The notes beneath the pieces are model-generated. The model saw only the letters and a program-made list of their open reading frames with translations, was not told where the DNA came from and did not search any database. A stretch of DNA of 53,019 bases, from assembly GCF_000003605.2 (NCBI RefSeq), contig NW_003122912.1, positions 466,109 through 519,127 of the forward strand, in the 5' to 3' direction. The translations under genes and the position numbers were made by a program. Of this stretch, positions 34,643-47,300 are shown in pieces; the first letter of the stretch is position 1, and every line of letters begins with the position of its first letter. Origin of the DNA: Saccoglossus kowalevskii (lineage: Eukaryota; Hemichordata; Enteropneusta; Harrimaniidae).

Positions 34643-37440
34643 ATACACGCAGCATTCAAAAGATAGTTGTATTACTGTGAATTGACACAAAACAATGGAA
34701 GCTAGAATATATTATGCAGCCAATTATTTTGACATCTTTTGCTTTGGGGTACATTAATTCAAGTACACACATGCTAATTTACCTACAAAAATACACAGTT
34801 TCGTTCTATTAAATACCAACGGCAAGTTTAATTAAATAAATGTTGTTCTTGATAGTGTAATAAACGTGGATGTGAAAAACATGCGTCACAAAATTCGCCG
34901 TCTTACTAATTACTATAGTATGTGCTATAAATGACGGTCATTTTGAAATGATAACGTCTTCCTTGCGTAATGGGTCCCGCTAAAAGTTACAATATAGAAA
35001 ATCAAATATGAAACCAAAATTCTTCGCCGGTATCGTAGCGTAAGATAACGGATTCCCAATATATCACACTAGAAGATTTTGTACTGCGCATCAGACTAGT
35101 ATTTGATGACGTCCTTATGTCATTCTATATTCTGAACTTCCTGACTTGTAAGTAATATGGAACCAGGAAGTACACGTTACCATAGTAACATCACTCACAA
35201 GATCCTCCGGTTATTCGAAAAGTCGGAATTAAAGATGATTTCAGTAATCATTAAATATGTGCTTGTGTGACTTTTTCTTCAGGTTCTAACCTACGGAACA
35301 AATCAAACCCAATTTGTTGTTGAAGTAAAACGAACAAAATGGCGGATTCGTACACATTATGAGAAATGCAAATTGTGTATTTATTCCCTCAAGGCATCAT
35401 CTTCAGTTAATGCATTTCTATGATCGTCCCCGAATAGTATCAAATGCGTATGTTTCCTGACCGGAAACAACGAAATATCGCATCTTTGTAACATTACAAT
35501 CATTCATACTGCATTACACGCTGTTCTCGTTTAAAACGCATAATGTTCGATGGCAAATCCACAGAAAGCCATTGTGACGAACTATGCTATTATACTTGTG
35601 GATTTGGGTAATATATTATGATTTTAAAAACTTCGAAGCGACATTATCAGTGGCTCGTGATTCATTTTCCATCACGATAAATTGATATGTGATGCATGAG
35701 GTCGCCAAGGGTCATGACGGTAGTATCAGAACGCGCACTTTTTACAGCTGATAAATGTGAACGAGGTATTGTGTAATGTACACACTCTTCAAACGGCGCA
35801 ACGCTAACCGCATATATATAGTGATATATCCGGATGTCGGCAATGTACGTCAACAGCAGGGTTGTTTACTTTCTATTTCATGTAAGATGGTTAATAGAGT
35901 CAACTCAGAGAAAATCAGTCTCCGGCCTTGGGGAGAGAGTTCCATCACCGCGTGAAGTGGTTACGTTTCGATGGCAAACACCGTAAACTCGATTACTCTT
36001 TTCGTATTCAACTGGGTCTTAGGAAAGGAATTCATACAAATTAATCTCCGAGACAGTCTGCGTCTTGAAATCTACGCCGACGCCAAGACAAGGGAAATGG
36101 CAAGACAATGGCAATTTCGTAGAAACACAATTGTGAAACCTGGAACTTGTGTGATGATCTAACTTGAAAAAAATGAATGGTGGCACAATCCCCTCGTTAT
36201 TTCAAATGGCGTTGTTGTGATGTATACATATGCCAAATTGAATACAAATCTCATTTGCGAATTCAGAGATTATTCTACTGTAAACATTAGCACACATCAC
36301 GCCATAAAATTCCTCTTCAACTCGTTCAGCTCATCAGTTCATGAATGAGTCTAAACGTATGTTGCATTTGTCCGGAATAATTAAGTGTTGTCACGTAAAA
36401 TGCGTGATTATGCGCGCGAGTTCAATGAGATCGCAGTCTCGTCATGTTTTATCAAATTAAATGAACGAATGTTCATAATGGAATACGAACGCAATACGAT
36501 CACCAACAAAACAATTCAGGATAATGAATATCATATTTGACCAATTTCTCGCATGAAAATAATTTTCTGCTTGGGTGGGTGGACATTGTAAGACAGCAAA
36601 TAGTGTGACATTGTAAAACATGGAAAAATGCAAATGTCCAAAAATTAAAGATTGTAACGATTGGAACTATCATTTCCATGGTAACAAGAGAGTCACTATT
36701 CAGAAGAAACAGTGTTTTAAATAAGTTTAAAACAAAATCGGAAAAAGTGTCTCTAAAATTGATTCATCATTGCATGCAAGACAACAGTTTGACATTTGTG
36801 AATGCCTCCAGAAAGTACATTCGCCAGCGGGGATCGCCCAATACCCACTCTAATGGTGTCAGAGTCGATAGATGTTATTGATACGAATGTTTCAAAAAAT
36901 ACAACTACGTCATACGTGGAATCTATATCCTTATTGTCGTGATTTTAATTATATTTTTTTCAATACACAGCTCCCTCATCGGCCGAGCTGATGAGCGCTG
37001 GTATAGCAGGGAAGTGACTACGTCAGTTGAGTGCGACGTAATACATAATTAATAAATCACTCTTCACATTTATACTTCGATCTGTGTCTTGAACTTGAGT
37101 CTGGAGACCGGCGTTCTAACAAACTGTACACACAACATATATTATAATTAAATTTTACCAACATCAATTGTTCACACATTTTACGGGGTATACAGTCTCC
37201 AAGCTCATTTGCTATGCTGGGAGCATGTGGTGCATACTCAAAGATTTTAAAGTGACAATGTCGTCCCAAGGTTTCGTATAGAACAACTAGCCGGGAATCT
37301 AGGCCAGATATAGCAAGCTTTTGTTTAATTATTTATAATAGTGTTACATAAGCTGATCTCAGACTTTCTCTCACTGATTTGACTTTGTAGTGTATGTACA
37401 TTTATCATTTGTTCTGAATCGTATCGCATTACAGTATACT
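34643..37440. other. AT-rich flank, no supported gene
   Basis: Only short open frames of about 60-70 codons are present, without recognisable domains. A small imperfect palindrome with CTCATC and GATGAG arms lies near 36972-36992. I see no RNA gene or clear transposon. Confidence 0.5.
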
Positions 37441-37460
37441 TGACGATTCATTTCGGCCAG

Positions 37461-37656
37461 TGAAAGAATTTGTGATTTTCATTAAGGTTGCCTGGCAGAA
37501 CAAGTTTTCGAGTCTCTACAGTGGCGGAGGCACCGGGCGGCGGTCGCCCCAGACAAAAAAACTACTTCTCGGCGCGAGGGGTGGTGAGAAGAACTCGCCC
37601 CCATGCCAAATTTCGTGCCGCCGCTTTAGTTCTAAATGGGTGTCCATAAATTACTT
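37461..37656 (+). repeat. Diverged tandem unit 1, interrupted by a short insertion
   Basis: Bases 37461-37518 and 37628-37656 together match the single segment 37775-37858. On the left both read as E-F-V-I-x-x-K-V-A (GAATTTGTGATT against GAGTTCGTGATT, then AAGGTTGCC against AAAGTTGCC), with several differences at third codon positions. On the right TTCTAAATGGGTG and TAAATTACT match TTCTGAATTGGTG and TAAATTACT. The intervening 37519-37627 is absent from unit 2 and looks like a later insertion. A gtaagt donor-like site follows at 37657. Whether the units were exons or an old non-coding repeat cannot be settled, because the reading frames drift apart after the conserved Ala. Confidence 0.5.
37519..37627. 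mobile_element. Candidate hAT-like miniature element inserted in unit 1
   Basis: This GC-rich segment begins CAGTGGCGGAGGCAC and ends GTGCCGCCGCTTT, giving short imperfect terminal inverted repeats (GCGGAGGCAC against GCGGCGGCAC). Flanks AGTCTCTA (left, 37511-37518) and AGTTCTA (right, from 37628) look like a slightly eroded 8-bp target duplication, the length expected for hAT elements, whose ends often read CAGTGGCGG. The neighbouring unit 2 provides an empty site lacking the segment. It has no coding capacity. The insertion is well supported by the comparison; the hAT assignment is tentative. Confidence 0.45.
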
Positions 37657-37774
37657 GTAAGTACTTGTCGATTCTTTGTCTGTCATTTTATTTGTGTTTG
37701 TAGCTTTAATGACTATGAATGTCAATATAGTTCGGGTATGCTGTTAATTCTGCACCGTATTTTTTTCAGGACGG

Positions 37775-37858
37775 CAAACGAAGAGTTCGTGATTATCTTT
37801 AAAGTTGCCTCAAAAAAACAAGTTTTTTCGGATTCTGAATTGGTGATGAGTAAATTAC
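37775..37858 (+). repeat. Diverged tandem unit 2, uninterrupted
   Basis: This is the intact partner of unit 1 at 37461-37656. It is preceded by tattttttttcag-type sequence (acceptor-like, AG at 37768-37769). Its frame reads NEEFVIIFKVASKKQVFSD and continues to a stop near 37880. The acceptor-like tract and frame suggest a possible exon, but no protein family is recognised and no partner exon is evident. Confidence 0.4.
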
Positions 37859-37862
37859 TATT

Positions 37863-40800
37863 ATCCAGTAGACCTTTATAATACGTACACGCATATGTGT
37901 CACTAATTTGCATATTCAACTTAATTTCAATCTGTAACAGGAGGATCTTGTCAATATTACATCACAACCTTTGTCACTGTGATCGGGGCAAGTAGATCAA
38001 TATTTCACATTCTAACAAATGTTCGCCAGACAATGCATCTCCAGAGAGAAGATTGTGTATCACCTGATATATTATTGATAGTAAACACTAATGAAAAGAA
38101 CTGTATCTAATTCATTTCTCAACATCTTACCAGGAGTGGCGCCCAAGAAACCAACTCTCTGGAGAGGGCAAATTATCAATGACAACGACTTATAAGTCGA
38201 CAACGATTTCAAATAAATATTTGCCATATATTCGCCATCAAATTATAGGTACTTTTTTTTATTTTGTTTTTGTCTTTTAAAGTTTCACATGACGACCGTA
38301 CAGAAACAAGTTATACATTCTATTTGTTGTATGCTTTGAATAAAAGTGTCATGCATACGTGTTTTCCTTACTATGACTATCATATATATTGAAATGATGC
38401 GTGTTCCGCATATAAAATAAAAAAACGTGTTTTGTGTCTTGGATCTGTGAGTGCTTAATGTTTTAGAGCTTCCAAAAATAATGCAGTCGCGCCATAGTTC
38501 GTGTACACGCGTGCGTAATTGAATGCTGACATGTTTTGTCTTGATCCATTACTATTGTTTGAATAATGTAATGAAAGCTGGGAACTGAGAACCCCAGAAC
38601 ACTGCAGCAGTTAATTGTAATACATTAGGGTACTAATGTTTACGTTAACTGTTATTCACGAGAAACATTTGTAAATGATATTACTTTTTTAGAGGCTTCC
38701 TAATACTCCATACATGACAAGAATTAAAATACTACACCGCCGTCAGTTAGTACCAAAATGAAATCGAAACCATTACTAATTTCTGTATTGTGTAAGCTCA
38801 TTACTGGTATTAGTAAATCAACTCCCATGGATTACATTACATGTTGTATTATTTACGAATAGCGATATGCGCAAAGCATTGAAGTAAACACCAAATAAAA
38901 GTATACCCATGGTTAGCATTTGGCGGTTAGTGGTGTCAGAAATTGTACTTGACCCAAAACAATATTTGGTTAAAAAAACAAAAGTTGAAATAATCTGATA
39001 ATAAACCACGTGTTATTTTGGCAGTAATTCAGAAATTACTTTAACATGACCGAAAAATCACCATGCAATATACCACCATACGGTTTGCTATGTATAATGT
39101 AACTGAACACCACAAATTGACATAATTGATATTGATTCAATGTCAACAAATTTTGATTGTTTTGAAAAGTATGAACATCACTTGAATAAATTGTTATACG
39201 GCGGATGGAATATGCAGTTAATAGATTCAAAATGTGGTATTTTAGAAATATTGCGACTCCTCTCTCTAAGATTTTTTCGCTTTTCATAATAATTTTTGCA
39301 TATTTTCACAACCACATTGAAATCAGTTCATATATTTATAACATTTGGAGTGTATGGCCTGAGCTAGTAGTCGAATTCTTAATTATAGAAATATCTCGAA
39401 AAGCTTTTCAGCCCTCAGGTGGCTTTTGACGATGTTTTTTCTCTAATCGCAGCATGGAGTTGTTGTCATAATGTAGCCACTTGAGTGGCCCTAATCACTG
39501 TATCAATTGTAAAAAAGATATCCAAATGTAAGTATGTTATAAATACTCCCACTCAGCATGGTGACAAATCTTCATGCTTCGTGCTTTGAATATACATTAC
39601 AAAAATTGCACAATTCCACGCATCGTAACAAAACGAAATGTACAGAATAAAGAAACTTTATTACCCTTTAAAATAAAATGTAAAACTTGTATCTGTTCAG
39701 GTGTTTAAATCATGAAAAGCGTTTAAAAAACGGTCGATACCACAGAGCGATCTCAAACGTTTTAGTTTATGCAATAAATATATACATTTGGTCCCTGTAC
39801 GTACTGTATGTGATACACGATGGCAATAATGACTATGCTGCTACTCCATGTAGTACATCCACCTATATCTGATATCTACCTGAGCTATTTGTCGTTTCCT
39901 CATAGACAAATCTCATATATATTCATATTGATATATCACATAAACGTTACTTTGATTGTCAGCACATATCTTAACTTGGCAATGTTCTTTTCTTCCTTTA
40001 CCAGGAAAGTGCCTTTTTTTACTGATGCACATTCACCAATATTATGCAACCTGATATATTTTTAAAACAAGGCTGTTGCTCGACCTCACAATTTATATTA
40101 CAATATATATTGATGATTTGATTGACAGCAGGGCCGTAAGATTTGATTTATGAATAGTGTGCGTCAAACACTTAGTTAATGACAGAAGTGCGTTACAATG
40201 ACCGAATAGTTCCTTAATAAAACTTTAGTATGCAGTCTCGAATATTCATTCAACTTATACAATCGTGCGATTTCTAGGAACAACCATGTGTGCAATAAAT
40301 GTATTCGTGACATGAACATCGAATAAAACCAATGTGATGATCAAAACATTCACCGGATCGTGTCATCATTACCTTGCATTACGTTTATTGTCCCTTATAT
40401 AAATGATTATCACGTCTTTCAGTAATATCCTCAAAAGATTGACGTCATAGTCTGACAAAATATTCATTGCATATACTTTTTCAAATCGGGATCGAATCGT
40501 TAAATACTACACTCTTTGCTGCCTATCAATACATTTGAAGACAGAATATATTTTTCCAGGCTATAATCATTGTATACTCAAATAATCTTTAATAATTACG
40601 AAATAATAAATTATTGAATTATGCGAGTATTTTGCCGAATAGCTGAATGAAGATTGTTATGCGATGCAAATTATTGTAGATGGACACAACATTATTTAAT
40701 TATATCATCCTCCTATATGGTGTAACCTTACAATGATTAAGGATGTGTTCTCCTCGGGGTATAATCTTTCAAAGTTTGACGTCATTGCAGGGTATACATT

Positions 40801-42640
40801 TCGCCATGTATATATACCTACTGCGATATTTCCGGTAGCGTGCGTGCGGGTGTGGTAGAAACATCTCGAAGATTGCTTCGAAAGAGCTACGGGCATTCAA
40901 GCGACTTTCAGCCAATGTCTTGAAGCAATGTGTGCAATCTTAGCCAACTACCTTTATTTGACAGTATTAAATATAAATACATCTAACATATCTGTATAGA
41001 AGATGAACATGTAACTGGGGCATATTCATGTATGTGATTTTGTCTTCAAGTGTCAATGAGTGTAACTGAACCGTTTAAGAGAAAAACAATCATGCACAAG
41101 TTAAAATAATCATAAGTTACACGAAATAATTGATATTTAAAATAGATTTGTTATAAACTACAATGTCTATGGATCTATGTAGTTGAAAATGTTGCTTTGC
41201 TCAAATGCATACAGTCAAATGTGTGTATAGAGGAAAAAATCCCCCAAACACAGTCCAAAAACACAAAAAATGGCAAAACAATCCACAAGAACAAAACAAA
41301 AATAAATGACAACCTACACACCATATTCAAATCATTAAGAGAGATGTATATGGACTCTAAGGTTTACACGAAGTGGTTTCAGTGTTTCGAAAACAGTTGG
41401 CACATCCTGCACCAAAGGTGGCACCCGCTATATATCACTTTGAGTTATAAACATGCGTCTTTTCAATTAATAATTAATTATATCTAGGCTTTTTTTTATT
41501 TTAGATTTCTATATATGATGAAATTAACTTTATTTTGTATACATCTTTATTAATGCAGTGACGACATGAAACCCACCTACTTTCCCAAAACGCTTCCCTA
41601 ATCATTTCATACTGATGTGGAATTATCCATTTTGTTGTGCTTATGCAATTCCCATAAGAGGTACAACGAGTAGATTGAATAAAACTAATTTCCAGACTGA
41701 AAAAATGGCAATTGCGTAAGTTTATTAAAATCCGCATAACAATAAAAGAAATAACCATTTAATCCAGAAGCAGAACGAGTATTATCGGATTTAATGTCCC
41801 AATCCGTCGTATTTAACGGGAATCTGTCGTCCAAATGATTACTTTCCGAATTGTTCTCCAATCAATTTTAGTAAACGTCAGATCCATCATCTTATCGTAT
41901 CAGTGATATCTATTACCACAAATTTCTTTCAACAACGATTTTTCACCGTCATTCTTAATGATGCGTTAGATGAAGTATTAGTTGAAAACATTTAATAAAC
42001 AAGTCATCCATTAAACTGATGGGGAATATGAAGACAAAAATCATTTTCAGTTTCAAACATATATACGTTTGGGTCAAAGGGTTACAAAGACCGACATGCA
42101 ACATACGTGCCAATCATTAGACTGATTCAAACAACTTTTAATCATTTGTTGATGGTCCGTGTAGCAGACGCTAATGATTATATCCACGAGTACGTGCAAA
42201 TAATATTTTCTTGAATAGTAGCCGAAGACAAAACGGCGCCAGTTATTTATGCATATCGGTGTGCAGTAGCGTGTGTATGAGTATACACATCTGGTTAAAA
42301 ACAATCATTTAACCTTAATTTTAATTTTAATTCGGTTGTTGTTTTGAGACTGTGAAAATAAATATATGACAAAACCAACAATTATGTTCGCTATAAGTGT
42401 GCATATTATTAGCAGAAATGACTAAAACACAACGCCATCTAGAAATATCGTATCAGTAGTCACGTTTCGTCATTCCTGTTCACGTATTTTATGTAATAGT
42501 TCTAACATGAATATCTGAGTTCTGTCGTGTACAAATTTGTTGTACAAATGTCACACTGACTATGAATACTCGATTTCTATGTATATGATTGTTTGTTACT
42601 GTAAGTTCGTGGACATTACACGCTATTCAGAGCCGTCTTT
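37863..42640. other. AT-rich flank, no supported gene
   Basis: Frames of 60-96 codons occur on both strands with no recognisable domain. An A-rich stretch lies near 41228-41310. No RNA gene or clear mobile element was seen. Confidence 0.5.
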
Positions 42641-42656
42641 TCAGAGGTGGTTACTG

Positions 42657-42721
42657 TGGTTTAGTAAGGTGGGCTTTGTCTTACATTGGTAAGGCCCATT
42701 GTTGTGGTCTTGGGTCGAATC
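42657..42721 (+). repeat. Weak tRNA-like (SINE-like) segment
   Basis: TGGTTTAGTAAGG at 42657-42669 resembles a pol III A box, and GGGTCGAATC at 42712-42721 resembles a B box, 55 bases apart. A TGGGC/GCCCA pair between them could form a stem. No paired acceptor stem of a working tRNA is visible. It is a possible tRNA-derived SINE head, or chance. Confidence 0.25.
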
Positions 42722-42724
42722 TAT

Positions 42725-44030
42725 GAATTATGTGTCCATATGTTCGTAATGATGTGTCTGAAATTAATGACTCTTCGTTAAATTCTTATTATGGTCTAGC
42801 CATTATTGTTTACTCGAACAAAAAATGTATTTTTTTAATTGAATTTACTTGGAAAAGTGAAACAAAATGATTATATTGGATGTTTGTTTTAATGAGATAA
42901 TGTTGATAACCCCGTTATAGATTATATGTTGGATTACGTAATGACCAATAAATCATTATATGTCATTGTTACATGGATTGTCTCGAACCACAGTACGTAC
43001 TATTAATAACGTACACAGTCTATTGTTTCGTCAGTAAATATCATTTTGTGTGCTGCATGGATTCACATTCACATTCATTCATTCAATTTACATTGATCTG
43101 CATCAAATTTTTAATTTTTTATTTTAAATAAAAGTTATCCACGGCAATATTTTTTTGTATTATTTTATCACCATTGCCTTATTATGATTGAGCGATCTTT
43201 GCAGTACTTCGAACAAAGCCAAATGTCGCTAAAAATGTCAAACCCACAAATGAGACACATTGTCGCTAGCATGCTTTATGCACAAATAACCGCCGGGATT
43301 TTGTTGGGAGCGAGAAAATCACGTGACTTTCCCCTCCCAGATTGTGCCGCCATCGCGCTCAAAAAACTTGACATTAGTTGAGAATGTAACCATACTTGAG
43401 GGGGATTTGGCTTACACATTTATATTGGTGTATTTTGTACTGTCATGTGGAGTTCATAGTTCATACACAGTACAGATTCTGACACATTTTCGCCATTGTA
43501 TTAACTACGTCTATGTATTTCTATATATGTGTGTGTGTGTTTGAGGAGAGAGATAAAAGATAAGAGCCGTTATGTCCCAGGGGCTTCAGAAAAGGGGTCA
43601 TCTTTCGAGGAACACGCTAACCAATATATTGCTGTAATTAAGATGGTTTATGAATCAAAGTGTTTTTTTTTGTAAGTAACCGTTTGTAAATACCGCCGCT
43701 ATAACGGAGAGAACAAACACTCATATTGAAGATTTTTATCAATAATAAATATCGTAATCATATATTTGAATGACAAACCGATAACAATGTGAGTGTCGCG
43801 GTCGCCGCTTCACACCGAAATATCAATTCATCACAAATGAATGCGTATTCACAGCCATTGCTGTGCGATAAACACGTTATTACGAGCATATTCGAAGTGA
43901 GTTCATTCAATATAACAATGAATTTATTGTTTTTTATTATTTCTTATGCTTCATGGAATCGTAATGTATTTCCTAGTTATTATTATTATTATAATTATTA
44001 TTATATAATTATCTCAAGTAGTTAATCTCC
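42725..44030. other. AT-rich flank with simple repeats, no gene seen
   Basis: Contains an ATTCAC/ATTC repeat at 43061-43085 and a TTA/TAA-rich run at about 43976-44012. The short open frames are not convincing. Confidence 0.5.
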
Positions 44031-44301
44031 TACTATTATACATCTGTCACTGTAACGCCATAAGTTACAGCGTGTGGTGATTTTGCGGTATTTTACGGGG
44101 TATTTTCTTCCTACCATATTAGGAAATGCGAATTCCAAATATGGAACGATTACGTCCGTAAGCGTCTTCTAACAATAAACACAAACATGGCAGTCCCAGG
44201 GTTGACCGGACCCTACAAAAACAAGTTCGTTGCGCGTCGGTCGATATTCCCGCTGTACTGTCTTCGTGCATACTTTGCGGTATCCTCGTAGTAACCTCAT
44301 A
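44031..44301 (-). mobile_element. Dispersed repeat, copy B
   Basis: Read on the minus strand, this matches copy A (30109-30501) along its whole length, except that it lacks the roughly 150 bases that in copy A carry the inverted arm and two palindromes. It also has about 25 bases not in copy A, in the part reading CATATTTGGAATTC on the minus strand. The two copies lie about 14 kb apart in opposite orientation. There is no coding capacity. Confidence 0.6.
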
Positions 44302-44306
44302 ATATC

Positions 44307-47300
44307 AGTATTTCTAACAAGCCAGTAAGGGACATACTAGTATTCGATTCATGGCCAAAATAATTACTAACAGAAAATCAAATAATAATAATAATAATAA
44401 TATAATTTATAACACGCATAATTCAATTATAAACTCGTTATCTTTTCGACAATATTTAACACACGACACGACTTTATATTGTAACCTTGGAATGAATTCA
44501 ACGTGACATATTGGGCTATCTTGAGGCTAAACTAAATGACGTCATACACTGAGGATGCTTGTTCGGTGTCTTAAACCGCATTGGTTGAAAAAATACATGC
44601 ATGCGTGTTTAAATCACAATCTGTGCCGGGGGCGATGAGGTTTCCAACCCCGTACGTACTTTTTACGTACAATGGTCTTGCTTCGTTGCGTTCGCGTCGC
44701 AAAAATCAAGACAAGCAACATAACCTATCCACTGACATATTTGTACTTTGATAATAATCGGTCCTTTCCTGTTGCTGTTCCAAGTATATTTGCATTGCAA
44801 CATTCATTTCAAGTTACTACTTAAACGAGTACAACTGAAAAGAATGCGCCGAACAAATTCCGAGAGTATTTCGAGAGTTGCGCACGCTTTAGCGAAATAA
44901 AAGTTTTATCGACAGGCCAGCAGTTCCGTCGGTTATAAGGAAGAATAAATCGGTATTAGAGCAAGAAAATGAATGCTTGGTTCGATGTTTTATAAACATG
45001 AATTGCAAATAAATCTTATCGACGATTTATATTTATGACGTCAAGATATATTTTTTTTTAAAGAAAAGAAGCTTATTTTACTTAATCTACAGACCCTTCT
45101 CAGACTATGCTATAAATGTTAAATTCTGTACAAATGCCATTAATATACTTAATGGCCTTCAAAGATGCAGCTAAATTGCCAGCCCTCGCTACCTAGTTAA
45201 ACTCTGTAAGACGCTAATAAAAAAATCTATGGTGTGTATCTATTTCCCGTTCAATATAAATTATGGAAAAACATTATACGTAAAACGTGAATTTGAGCAT
45301 AGTTTACTGTTGAATTTCTATATACATACGCATGGCGGTTGGCTCTGTCCATGCGACTTTACTCATCCGCGAAATAGTTCCAAATCCTTATACATCCGTG
45401 TATATTATTGTCCGTGTTCAATCTTGAAATTAACCATTCATAGCACGGACTGTTCACCTTGCCAGTTTCATAAACACACGTTCATCAACTCCGGGAGCAT
45501 TTCCCATAACAGTGGGCGGGCATGTCCATCGGAAACTAGTAACTTTTCCCAACAAAACAAATTTCATTTTATCGAGCTTCCCGAAAGCAACAAATAGAAT
45601 TATCTATTTTAATGTCACATCGTATCATTGAGCACAGCCCTGGGTAGCTTATGTTTATACTATCTCTCTGGTTACCAAAGGCTCATACCAATAATGGGGA
45701 TCAGCATAGCAGGGGCGGGGCACGGCAAGGTGCACGTCATCACGGTTAGAACTGGATGCACATTCATCTTTTACGTAACCTATGGTGAAGGACTCATTCA
45801 GCTTCGCTTGGTAGAAAGTAAACAGTGACTGTAAAAGACCGACTGCAAAAATGAATTGTAAAACGTACTTAGTCGTAAAAGACAACGTGACACTTCCATT
45901 ATTCCAACGAAAATGAACCTATTATATGTGCTGGAATTACTTCGTCTTCTTAGAAATAAAACGGGGATTGCAGCGTAAACATATTCAAATTCGCTTTGCT
46001 ATCCATTCAAAGCGGTGCCGATTTCAATTAGACTGTCCGTGATAAGGACCACTCGCACACTGCGCAGTAGCATGCGCAGCGTGGACTGATTGAAGTGTTT
46101 GTAGAAAAAGAAACAAAACTGACATGCGCATAGTGTATTAACGCTACAGTACCCACTGATTGATGGAGCGCAGATTGACCGACGTGTCGTTGCTTGCCAC
46201 GATTCGCTAACAACAGTTTTAGTTGTAATTTCAAGCCGGGCTTAATTGAAAAATTCTCTGTGAAATTAGGTCCAAATTTGGGAAATTGATTAGTATGACA
46301 CATTTCATTATGTTACGTTGACTTGTGCGTGTCTGTCGGGAAAAAAATGAGGTTTTCGATGATGAATCGTGTAACGTAATTACTTTATTCAACATTGACG
46401 TGTCGGTTCGAATTGGCACAATATCTCATAATATTGAACTAGTCACGTGGTATATCATAGAAACAGTAATTCAGGCGATTTTGTAGTATATAACAATTTG
46501 ATATATTTATACCTGGTTCCGTGGTGCTGAGTGCTCGTCTCCAAACGGGAACGCACTGTAGATTACGCCATCTTCTATTTGAAATGTTGGTGATGGAAAG
46601 ACATACGGTCCGAAGACGAATACAAAATAGAGAAGGAAAAGTAGATCGCAGATTTGGGGAATACATAAATGGAAGCCACCGGAACACGTATCCGATAAGC
46701 TTTTAATTGTTCAGGTAACAGAACGTAGTTAAAACTGATTCAAGTATCATACAAATACAAACATCACAAACGTCTAAAGCATCGTTAAAACCTAAAAATG
46801 ACATATCCAAGACGCAACAAATCTCAACATGATGGGAAACAATTTGTGCGAAGTGGTTCACATATTTATATATACATATACATCGGCCATCACCTTGAAC
46901 GCCAGATTGAGAGTTCACTTTATGAGTACTTTCAAAGAAATCAACGAGTGAAGTATGGATAGATCCGAAATACAAACATTTTCTTTGAGAAATTGACTGA
47001 TATTCCGAGATGCATTTTCAGTCAATGCATAACGAGTGTACATTTCGAACTGAGTTGCCAAAGATGAAAGTGGAACTACATACAAACTTTTAAGTATACG
47101 TATCGATATCAAGTTCTCGCCTCCTCGTTTTGGGAAGGAGAGCAAATACGTGACATGTAGCGTTGACCTCTGACCAGAAAACAGTTTGTGAGCGAAGGTA
47201 CATCATCTTAACCTGACCTAACATTATTATTAGTCGTATGAAATGCACGTGGGTACACACGAGTACACACAGGTCATAGGGATCATACTTTGTCTGACAA

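Noticed and set aside
33639-34690. Long open frames across the AT repeat and the gap
   Set aside because: They consist of AT-dinucleotide translation and undetermined bases.
36977-37021. CTGATGAG followed by a short stem and GGAAG, resembling a hammerhead ribozyme core
   Set aside because: The required GAAA after stem II is missing (GGAAG instead), stem II has only about three pairs, and no cleavage-site strand with matching stems is visible.
43184-43381. 65-codon plus-strand frame near simple repeats
   Set aside because: No domain, no splice sites and typical length for chance frames here.
45229-45597. 122-codon open frame on the plus strand
   Set aside because: No recognisable domain, chance-like residue mix and no splice or promoter context.
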